The notes beneath the pieces were generated by a model. It saw nothing but the letters and a program-made list of their open reading frames with translations, had not been told where the DNA came from and did no database searches. The position numbers and the translations under genes were made by a program. Shown here piece by piece: positions 41,401 through 53,400 of a stretch of DNA of 64,000 nucleotides (position 1 is the first letter of the stretch; each line of letters starts with the position of its first letter). The stretch is from Owenia fusiformis (lineage: Eukaryota; Annelida; Polychaeta; Sabellida; Oweniidae): assembly GCA_903813345.2 (NCBI GenBank), contig CAIIXF020000010.1, positions 29,876,828 to 29,940,827 of the forward strand, read 5' to 3'.

Positions 41401-44400
41401 AATTTGGGGATAACAATCTGCTATTTCACTTCATTTCTCTCTAACAAGTGTCTCATTTTATTGCTTTTCCATACAATTAAAATGCTGACTTTATGGCCAT
41501 TTACTTGATTCCTTGCCATTTACTTGATTCCCTGCTAATTCCTCTATTTTTCACTGAATTTTGCTTTTTAAAACATGACCTCTTTGACCTTTGACATTTT
41601 TCTCACCTTGAGCTCCTTGAGGCGGCCGAGGCAACCTCTCTCATTATCGTTGTATTTGGTTTCGATGACTGTCGGAGAGGATTTGGAGAAACTTTCCCAT
41701 TGAGAAACTCGTCGAATGTTTGATTGACATCTTGTATCCATAGAAATGAGTAGTCTTTGAAGAGTTGGAATAATTTCTAAAAAGAGAACAATTTGATTTA
41801 AAATTTAAATTTAAAAAATCTAAAACAATTTTCTCAAGATACATGTATAACAGCCAGTTTAGAACTAATGGAATCTTATGTTCATTAACGAACACCTTAT
41901 TCATACTGAACACCTTGTGTTTGTCAAAGGACAGAAAGAAAATACTTGAACACAAAAAAATATTTTTTAAAAACACATCATTTACCTTGCATTCTTCTCC
42001 ATTTTCCTCCACTAATTTATTTATCTGCTCCAGTAAATATTGAACTTCTTCGTCAACCTGTATATAATCTTTGTAGTCACCCTGTAGACAGAGAAAACAT
42101 CTATTCATTATACTTTTCCGATTTCAAGACAATCTCTGGGATTCTAGCCAGGATCAAAATTGTGGTGAGTCAAATGTAAATAGGTGAGGCAAATTTAGGC
42201 TAATGGAGGTATTTAGCGAGGCAATTGCCTCAACTGCCTCATTCTCGGCTACCAACATGATCCCTCAACTAGTTTTTCTCTATACATTTCTAAATTTCTA
42301 AAGTATCATATTACGCTTGTTCCTCTGCATGGACCAACAGAGTGGTTTCAAATTGATAATAGAACTCCTCTGAATGCAAGCCTTTTATAAGGGGAACATT
42401 TCAGAGTCTGATTATTCAAAACTAATGTAATATATGAGCTTCCTAAAACAAAACACCTCCAAAAGTGGAACATTTCAAAGCCATTTTACCCATTACCACT
42501 CTAAAAAAATATTACTTGACAGCTAGCTGAAGTAATTTGATTAATTACTAAGTAATTTATAAATTACTTGTGTCACCTAAAATGTAATCATATTACTTAG
42601 TAATTGTTTATTTGTGTGAATTACTTACTTTAGTAATTGTAATACTTTATTTGTAAATAAATTGTTTCTGTTTCTGTTTTATTTGCATATAAAAGTAATA
42701 ATACAAGTACTAGGTAATTTTATTCCCCATTTGCATTTGAACATTTCATTAATAGTAATACTAGCAATGTAAATGAATTATTATGTTTAATAGCATTTAA
42801 TTGAAAATACATTATTTAGTAATTCTTTTAACATTCAAATTACTATATTGAAATATTATACTACTAGCAATGTAAATAAATGGTACCAATATATATTATA
42901 TTCAAATAAATGTTTAATTGCACTAAATTCAAAATACATTACTGAGTAATCTTTTTAATATTTGAATTACTTCATAGAAATATGATAATACCAGCAATGT
43001 AAAGGAATTACTAAGTTTAATTGCATTAAATTGGAAATACGTTGCTGAGTAATCTTTTGATATTTGAATTACTATATAGCAATAGCAATGTTAATGAGTT
43101 AATATGTTTAACTGCAATAAAATGATAAGATTAAACTGAGTAATTCTAATACTTAGTATTCTAAATTTTTAAAATAGTAATTAAATTACTTAATGTAGTT
43201 TTGATATCATGTTTTTTAATATTTTTAAAATCAAGATTTAATTCTTTATTAAAAGAAACTGTAACAAAATTATAAAATTATAAATTTGCAAAGAACTATG
43301 TCAATTTTATGTGAAGCTGATTAGCATACGATTAATAAATGCTAACTCTATTTGATATTAACCTAATAAGACAAACTCCTAATTTATGGTATCCAGTTAA
43401 CTATTAGGTCGGGTCCCCAAAAGTAAGGTTACAATTTGTTCAAAGCGCTGTATGTAATCATGGACATATGTGGAAACTTGAGAACAAAAGAATATTTTAA
43501 TTATATGTAAATAAATCCTAGCCAAGTTAAAAAAAAGAAAAAAAGTCTTGAACAAATTATTCAATTTTAATTAGGTAATTTTAATACTTAAGTAATATAA
43601 TTACTTAGTAATGTTATCCTCAAACATAAAATACCCTTTGGAACAAAACAATTACTTATAGAATAGAGTAAAATAATTACTTAATAAGTATAATTATTTA
43701 TAATACAAGTAATTTTTTAATTACTCAATATAGTAATTCAGTCAAAATAATACTATGCTAGTAATATAATTACAAAAATGAAAACCCCTTTGGGACAAAA
43801 ACAATTACCTGACCTAGTAATTAAATTACTTGTGAATACAAAGATAATACAAACTTAAGTAATTATTTTTTAGAGTGACCTTAATATAAAAGTGAGCCTC
43901 TATAAGTGGAGAAGATTAAGTCAAGATCATCATTTTAAGACACCAAAGGTGTTCCACTTACACAGGTTTTCACTGTATATCCAATGTCCTTGTATGAAAA
44001 TATACTCACGTTGCCACCTAGCATGTTGACCAGTTTTCCACGTGCCACAAATACTTCCAGCCATTTTTTGACTAGTTCTTGGACACTTATCACGGATGTA
44101 CTTTGGTCTAATGGTGGACGGAATGCTACCTAGAAACACGAAAAACACAGAAAATCAGCATCCATTTTATTGTTAGTGGATCAAATTTCAGGAAAGGTGC
44201 ACCGAAAAATCAATAACATAGATTTACACAGTTGTTTTTCATTCCTATTGAAAAAAGGTTAAAAAATCTATAAACATTGATTTACTCTTTTAAGGATAAT
44301 GTTAAAGATGATAATTTTAAGGTGATTCCAAATTAATCCACATGTCAATAAGATAATCTAGTTGCATGCCAATAGAGTTTAAAAGTAATCCAATAAAATA

Positions 44401-47400
44401 TTTGAGAAATTAAGTGTCATTGGGTCAGTCTTCTCCATATATTTTAAGTGATGGCATTCTGGCGCGACTATGACCACTACTGCCATCTATTGTTAGAAAA
44501 CTCATAGTACAAGGAGTGTTGGATTAATATTGCACTGTACCTCATTTTCTATCAGTTCCAATCGGATTGTCAAAATCGGTATGATGCCATCAGGGTTCAT
44601 ATTACACTGCACAATGGTGTTGAGCATTGATTTCAAGCTAGCCAATGTTGCCTGTTTTAACCCATCTAATACTATGGCATCAATGTAGTCTACATAATCA
44701 ACCCAGGCTGGGGAAGCTTGACTTATTTGTACTGCACCAAATGATCCCTGTAGTAGGCTATGAATCTTGTTACCAGAGGGCACCACATGGTTTTCGAATT
44801 CTTCATCGAGTACACTAAATTAGAAAATTGGTTAAATAGAAAGAATAAAAAATGCCTGAAAATAATGTTAAATGTGTATGAAATTCGGGTCAATCTGACC
44901 ATTCTTGAGTTATTGCTTCACATTCAATAATTCAATATTTAAATAATTTGTCACAGATGAAAATGCCAAATGCCAATGTCAACAGATAAAGAAAAGAAGC
45001 ATGCACGCATACCCATCAGCTCAAAATGACCACAATTTAGCACTTTTTCAAAAATCATACTAGAAAGTTTGTAGTAGGCTAGACCATGCATTGCATAATT
45101 TTAATTATTGTGTACCTTTGCATTGAGACCAAATTCTCCATCGAGTAGCTCTGATCTGACTGACGTGAGGAAAAAACATCCAGCATGCCTTGCGACCACG
45201 ATATTGTGATCTCAGCAACATCGTGGCAATTTGTTTGAACAACATCTAGGTTCTGATGCACATCCAAACAGACAAGCGATGTCGAGATTTCTATAAAATC
45301 AGCACTCTCTTTTGTCTTCCATGTATAGTGGTTCAACCCTTCCTCAAACAGCTAAATAATTAGAAAGACAACAAATGTATAATGTTGAATCGGATGCAAA
45401 TTATTAGAAAGACAAAGTACAATCTTGAATCAAATGTAAATAATTAGAAAGACAGTGTACAATCTTAAATCAAATGTAAATACTTAGAAAGACAATATAC
45501 AATCTTAAATCAAATATAAGACAAGAACTATTGCCCCCCCCCCCTCTATAAACAATGTACTTACATTATCTATCTTTGCCAGTTTTCTTTCAAACAATGG
45601 TTTCTCAATATCAGTGATTGTTCTCATGATTACATTATACTTCGATACAATGGTCTCCAGTCTTGTTGCCGTGACACGTAACTCATACGCATTCGTATTC
45701 CGAAGCAATTCCCGCGCTGGGGCAGGCAGATGGATGTTATGAGGTTCTTGTGATAGGTAATGGATCTCCCGTAGTAGCAATAATAGTTTCGGGTCTAAGT
45801 TAACATGAACCACCTGGGGACGCTGATCTACATCCTCATCATACTCTTCTGCCACCTATTGAACAAAAATTGAACTAGTTATAGTGAATCTCATATTTGT
45901 TTATATTAATGAATGAAAATTAATTCAAACAATTTTTGGATGGGGATATAAAAACAGGAATGCAGAATAAAAGACAGGACCCCTCCCCTGATGACACACC
46001 CCAAACACACATGGTTCAATTCTATCAAATCCATCAGGTGGTCATTTCTCAAAAGTCCAATAAATGAAGTGATTTCTGACGAGATTTGTGCAAAAATGTT
46101 GATATAAATGTTAAAAATCAAGGATTGTAATGTTAATTGAAGATGAATTACACAACAATTACCATAACAAAAAAAGTTAAAACATTTCTTCAAGAAAGAT
46201 ATGTGTTACTTTAACTAAATTAAAAATGTTAAAAAAGAAAATCTTAAAAATATAGTATGAATTTTGTTAAAAGTTTAATGGTTAGTATCACTAATATACG
46301 AAATCAACCCCCAAATGTAGATTCAGACATCATCCATTTTGCTCCTACTAGATACCATCTTCATGTTAGGAGCCATGTGCATAGAAGATGAAAGTTTTGC
46401 TCCAACACATGGGGCAAAACCTCACTTGCAAAGTCCCACCAAGCCCCTTCAATAATGAACATGTTCATTATTTCCATGGGGCATCATGGGATTGTTTTGA
46501 TCTTTTTTTTTATCCAATTTATTTTATATTCCAAATGAAATTTCACAAATCGAAAAGGAAAGACAGTAGAATACATATCATGACACAAAGTGTGTTAATG
46601 ATGAAAACTGAAGGCATTTCAATTTTGTAAATTACGTATTTTACAGTCTTCTCTACAATACTTATCTAACTAAATAAGAGTGTTATAAATAATTAACCAT
46701 CAATTTTGAATTTCCCACAATCCTTTGCAGACAATTTTCCATTTACTGACATATCCTACACAGAGGCCCTCGTCTTTTGCTATACACTAATGTTATGCAA
46801 AGAATTTTGAAAAATTCAAAATTGCTAAAAGTTCCTATCATCTTCAAAAATTACCATCCAATCAATAGCCTCTGTTCCTTTAACCTGTAGCAAGATAAGT
46901 ATTTTTAGGCAATGAAGGTTTATATATTTCGACTGAAAACCCTGTGTCTAAATACTTTATTCCTTGCTGATTCCACTTTTTACCACGGATTTATGTACAG
47001 GGTGTTCAATATAAGTAGTGACAAAAATGCTGAAACCTTTTTTGTTTCTGATCAATTATTCATCTTCACGTTATTGAGTAATGCTGTACTGAACTGTACT
47101 GTACCGTACTGTACTGTACTGTACTGTACTGTACTGTACTGTACTGTACTGTACTGTGCCGTACCGTACTGTACTGTACTGTACTTCACTGTACTGTGAA
47201 AGTGATAGAGCTTTATAATCATGGAAAAATGCTAGTAGGTTAAGCCAAAGTTGATAGCCCTTTACTTCAAAACATGACACACCAAGAAATTTTTTCTCAA
47301 GGGCTATGCCTTCTCATGGGAATTTATTTTAACTTTTATATGCAATAAAAAAGCTTTGTAATGGCGAAATTAAAACAATACAAGCTAAATTTAACATTAA

Positions 47401-50400
47401 GCCATCAAAGTCTAAAAAATATTTCATTTCAAACTCAGGTTTTACCTTAAACAGAAAACAACATCTATATTTTATAAAATTCATATTTTCGTTATTTACG
47501 CCTTCTTCACAAAAAGCCAACAACAGTTCGACTAAAAAATTCACATTGAACTTTTTTAGAATTGAATACTTACTAGAAGTGGTTGTTTCAGCCGTGTGGT
47601 TAATTCAGCGGTAATGTTACTCTGCCACTCATTGCTAATTTTGTCAGTGTATTTTTTGAAGTCTTGCATGGCCTCGTTGTATTGGTCGCGTAACTGCCAG
47701 CCGGAGTCACCTTCAAGAGAATGAGGACTAACTCGCTTCATTTTCTCCATAGGGATCTAAAAATAAACACGATAAACGTGAAACGTGAATAGTTCGTTCA
47801 GGATCGTGTAGCCTTTTCCCAGGGAATACATAAAATTGAATATGGAATGGAAAATATCATTGATGCAATAGGTGCGATAGAAAAAAGCATTTTTGTTGAA
47901 AAAAATTATAGTTTGAAATGCATAGAATCCACCATATACTATGTCAATTTTAAAAGATTTCTGGGGATGAAAAAAAAATTTGCATCCGCTTTACATTTGC
48001 TGGCTATGCCCCTGTACATACTGAGATTATATGTACAGTCCGAAAAGAATATTTACAGGTATTACAATGCTGTGTGCTCAACTATATCAATGCAATTAGT
48101 TATTGAGCCTACTTTTCATTAGTAGAAGGGGTAACCTATACTAACTACTATGCATATAAGGTCTTGCCTCTCCTTGTTATGTGTACAAGGGGTCTTACCT
48201 GCACTCGCTGTCTCAAGGCATGCACCCATAGAAGTTTGCTGACTACAGGGGGCATATTTCTGTGGGTAGGGGGATGCCTGTTATCCTGATTGAATAGATT
48301 CCTGACTTGGATCAACTCCTGCATGAAAGCCTTCACAAGTACTGTGTCTTTGTCTCTTAGGTTTTGCTAAAATAAGAACATTAGATTCATTTAATTGAGC
48401 CTCAAGCCCGAGAGCATCATATTTACAACTATTAATTCTACAAACACATACTGAAGAACAAAAATTCGTAATTTTCCACGGATTTGATCATATGTTTCTT
48501 TTTGTGAACTGATGTTTTCGTGTTTTTGAAAGACATCAATTTGTGCCTGAAATACAATTGACTTTACCCATTTTTGCACTTTGAATCCTTAATAACTTCA
48601 CCAATTGATAACATATCATGAATCTTTTGGGAAATTTTGTATTTGAGATTGTAAGGAATAGATTGGTAGGTCATTTTACATATTACTTGTAATTTTGTCA
48701 CCCCTATAGATCTGATTCTGCCTTTAAATTTGGAAAAACATTCATAGGCAAACGAGAATATAATCAATGTGATGGGATATTAGAATTTAGAACAATCATG
48801 TTATGAACTTTTTTTGTATTCATTAATAATTACCTGCACAAGTTCTCTGCTACTGATTCCTTCAAACACTTCAAGCAATCTTAACTGCGCTCCAATTGTT
48901 GGACATTGCATGAAACTTGCCCTCAATATATCAGCCAGCTTACGCTCCAAATCCTAAAATAATAAAGACATGTTTTGTTGAATGTACACTGAGGAAAACA
49001 AACTTTAGAGTGTTCAAAACAATGCATAAACAAGCCAATGAAAGAGGCATAGCCATGCAAGGCAAACTTAAATCAATTGGTGTACTTTTTATCTGCATCA
49101 TAAGACATCATTGTCCCAACTTCACTGTATACCTGATTATATACGATATTAATTATGAAAATTCATTAGCTTCAATAGTTTTATCCGGATATTTTTTCTT
49201 ATAACTTACCTTCACGACTGAGCGGAATGAAAAGAACGCTTTCTCAAATGCTTGAGTGCCATCTATTGAGAGAACATTTGTGACGTATGAGAAGAATTCT
49301 TCCATTGATGCTTTGTATTTTGAGTCTATCTCCTTGACGAGGGCATCGAGGCTTTGACTACCAGCGCCACCTATTGCAGCAGCATCAGCTAGAAGACGGA
49401 AGTGACGGGTTGTCTGGACAAGTTCAAGGACATCATTACATCTACAAAATATAAAAATTGAATCCAATAGTTGAATTCATTTTACCTCACTTTAGGGATT
49501 AAAGACAGTGACTTTACAGATTCAAGATCGAAGCTCAAAAACTGACCTCTCCATGAATGCATTGAGCAGATCAAAACATGGTGCATTTCTTGGTGGCCAA
49601 GGACTCGACATCCACAAGTCTTCATTCAGTTCATCCTGGCTCTCTGTGACATCACGAGGTCGCACACCATATTTGGGTGTATATGCACCGGAGCCGTACA
49701 TTTTGGTATTCCATAAAACACCCTGCGGTCGATGAAGCCTGGAGAGAAAATTAATTTTGTCAAACTTTAAAATATAATTCAGAGTGAAAAGGTGAGGATT
49801 TTGAAGGAATAGTTAATAACACATTTTGCTAAAATTTGAAATACATGTATGTGTACATAAAAATACTGTAATCGAACTAATATAAATTGAAATAAGCTCA
49901 AAGTAGAAAAAATATGTACATTTCAGTTTTGAATATGGTAAATTGTGAAAAGTTTGGGAATCCAAGGCAGAAAAAAATAAAATTTAATTTGTGCACCATG
50001 TTATGAAAAAAATCTACAAAACAGTAAATTTATTTAGAAATTCTTCGAATATGCTGATAATATCACATATCACAAAAAAATCATGAATAAAACACAAAGT
50101 TTACATTTTTTCTGAATTGTCCTGAACATTCTGCCCATTCATTTCATCAGCTTTGTCTTTATAGTCCAAGTATGTCCCTCTAAATGCGGCACACACACGT
50201 AGGGCCTCTTTCAGCTTAGTATAGGACTGGAAAAATATGAAAAATATATATGGTTTTAATATGTTTGATGTATTAATAAATGTACAGTATATGAAAATGT
50301 GTATTGAAAATTTTAATTTTAAACATTCATTAATGCATTAATGAACAAAAAAAACTTTATGAAAATAAACTAAGAACATGTATATAGATATCATCCTATA

Positions 50401-53400
50401 TATAAGGTTCAGGATATTTAGATGCAGATATGCTATATGGGCCAAGGGATATACAGGGTGATCCAGAAGTAACGTCAAAGACATTGTAATTTCAAAAGTA
50501 TTCATCAGATCTTCATGAAATTTGGTATACATGTACCCACAACATTTCTGAGTTACCATCTCAAAGATTGGAATTCAATCATTTCATTGGTTGAAATTAT
50601 GGTTGCTATAGTAACCCGATATCGCGTAACCCGGGGCAAATTGAAGAGAAACCATAACGTTTTTGTGAATTTCTCTAATTTAAAAAGTCAGTAACATTTG
50701 AAAATGTTCATTGTTTGTTTTCTATGATTTTTATATTTGTTGCCATGGTAACAAATATGTAATAGTTGTGATGTCACAATAGGCATTCATAAAAAGCTTT
50801 CAATTTCTTTGAATTGCTTCCATCATCCATGACAAATACTAACATGACCAAGGACACTAACCCACCCAATTCAAGATGGCGCCAAGTCAGAGTAAAATAG
50901 AGCAAAGAACAGACATTAAGTTCTGTGTAAAGTTGGGGAAAGGTGTAAAAGAGACTATAAGACAGATAAAGAAGGCATATGGTAAAGCTGCCATTGCTGA
51001 GAGAAACATTTACAGGTGGTTTAACAAGTATTCCAGTGGATATGATGAAGTGGTAGACAAGCAGCGAGGAGGCAGGCCAGTGTCGTCATTCGATGATCAA
51101 ACCATCAAAGCAATTGAAGCTGATGTTATGGACAATAGGCAAATTTCTATCAGAGAATTGGCTGAAAAACACGATCTGAGCTATGGGACTGTGCAACGGA
51201 TACTGACAAAGAACTGTCTGTTAAAGAAGGTGTCTGCTAAATGGGTGCCGCATGACTTGACACAGGAGCAGAAAGACCGGCGTGTTAAGGCTTCAAGGGA
51301 CTTTCTTGCAAAATATCGGAGAGATGGAGATGACTTTCTTAACAAGATCATTACGAGTGACGAATCATTGCTATCATTCTACATCCCAGAGACCACGCAA
51401 CAAAGTTCATCGTGGAAACATGACAACTCCCCAACACCAACCAAGCCTAAAATAGTACCAGGAATTCCACAAAAGAAACAAATGGTTGTGACATTCTTTG
51501 ACATTAGAGGAATGGTGTTAACCCATTTTGTTCCCATTGGCCAGAGAATTAATGCCGTTTACATTGCAAAGGTAAGATATCATTTGTTCTAATAATACAT
51601 CATACTGTGAATTTTATTTTTAAATTAAAGTATTTAAATGTTGTTCACTGTCAATATAATTATAACTCCATGGCCATGATTCAAATCCAAATCCAAATCC
51701 AATCAATGAAACAACTGGTTTAACAACCATTAAACATTTGTTTTTCAGGTTCTGAAGCGTGATCTTCAACGTTCCCTGAGGAAAAAGCGTCCCGGACATC
51801 TGCAGCAGTTTATCTTGCATTGGGACAATGCCCCTACGCACACTGCAATCCTGACCAGCAACACAGTCCAAACACTTGGATTTCAACAACTTGAACATGC
51901 CCCTTATTCACCTGATCTTGCCCCCAGTGACTTTTATTTGTATGGGGAACTAAAAAGAAACCTTAGTGGAAATAATTTTCAATCCTGTGAGGAATTGAAA
52001 AATGCCGTAGTACTAGCCCTACAAGGAATGAGTTCTAATGGATTTAATTCTGTGTTCAAGGAATGGGTATCCAGACATGAGAAATGTGTTGCAAATGGTG
52101 GCAATTATTTAGAATGAACTATTATTAGTAACTGTGCAATAGTATGATTTATATTGTTGTGAAATAAAATGTTGAGGATATAACAATTTCAGATCTTGTT
52201 GATATTTTGAGATTACGCATTACACGTTAAGTAATTTGCCCCGGGTTACGCGATATCGGGTTACTATAGCAACCATAATTTCAACCAATGAAATGATTGA
52301 ATTCCAATCTTTGAGATGGTAATTCAGAAATGTTGTGGGTACATGTATACCAAATTTCATGAAGATCTGATGAATACTTTTGAAATTACAACATCTTTGA
52401 CGTTACTTCTGGATCACCCTGTACATGTACTAATATCCTAGATGCTGAAATACAACATTTTACATAGCCTTGCCCAAGTCAGTCTCTATTACCTAACTTG
52501 ATTTCTATAATAATTCAAGATCAGATAAGTAAAAAAATACTGACATGGGCAAGGCTACATTTTACATACCTGCTTTATGTACCTCAAACATGTTAATCTA
52601 TAGGATAAACATACAGATGTGCATATATTATATATCCAATTAAAATTTAAAAAACTGACCTCTAGTGGTTCATGGAGCACATCTTCTCCGACCATGGCTT
52701 CTGCCCTGTGAACTACTTCATTTGATATGACCCTCAGAAGATTGTGGAATTGGTCTGGTAGATGGTAATATCTAGATCTGAAAACGAATGATAAACTTTA
52801 ATTATTGAAGTAAACTACATGCTATACAGTGAATATCTATTTGACGGGACCCTCAATAGATTGTGGAATTGATCAATTAGATGGTAATATAGAAAACAAG
52901 GGTGGAAGCCTGAGTTCAAGGGCTGTCAATACTCCTGGGAAAGCTTGTGGAAATCAAAATTTAAGATTCTGCAACGCTGCAGCCCAAGACTAATTCCAAT
53001 AATGCTCTGTACAGTATACAAGTATAAACAGAACAATACGTTAATATGCAAAATGCACCACCAGCCATTTGTTACAAATGCTGAATGCCAACTGTAAGAC
53101 ACTGGCACAAATGCTGGAGACCACTTGTGGTGTTGCCATGATAATTTTTAAATAAAAGTTTTTATAATTATGGATTTTAACCTACCTTGACCAAACTAGC
53201 ATTATTGTATGGATCAAAGGTGGAAACAATTTCATCATCAAAAGTGGTTGAAGCTCAGCATGTAGCTGGTCAAACCAGGGGCTTAGGGTTCCAAGAAATT
53301 TCAAAATCTCATTTGTTTCTTGTTCCGCTTTGTAGATCTCTTTACGAACATTTTCAAATGAGTGTGCATATTGACTGTTTGCATCTTCTAAATTTCGTAA

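Larger units (their letters stand above)
50454..52421 (+). mobile_element. Complete mariner-family DNA transposon
   Basis: 1,968 bp flanked by TA on both sides (50452-50453 and 52422-52423), the target duplication expected for Tc1/mariner elements. Both ends start CAGGGTGATCCAGAAG. The terminal inverted repeats are about 189 bp each, far longer than the roughly 30 bp common in mariners, and differ at only a few positions. It encloses one apparently intact transposase gene. It is inserted in the dynein intron between the exons at 52660 and 50226. The near-identical ends and open frame point to a young insertion. Confidence 0.95.

Noticed and set aside
41607-41776. Frameshift in a dynein exon
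   Set aside because: A second frame (ending GCLGRLKELK) looked more protein-like, but only the first frame agrees with phase on both sides, so no frameshift is needed.
47071-47280. Open frames on both strands at the GTACT tract
   Set aside because: Produced by a pentanucleotide repeat.
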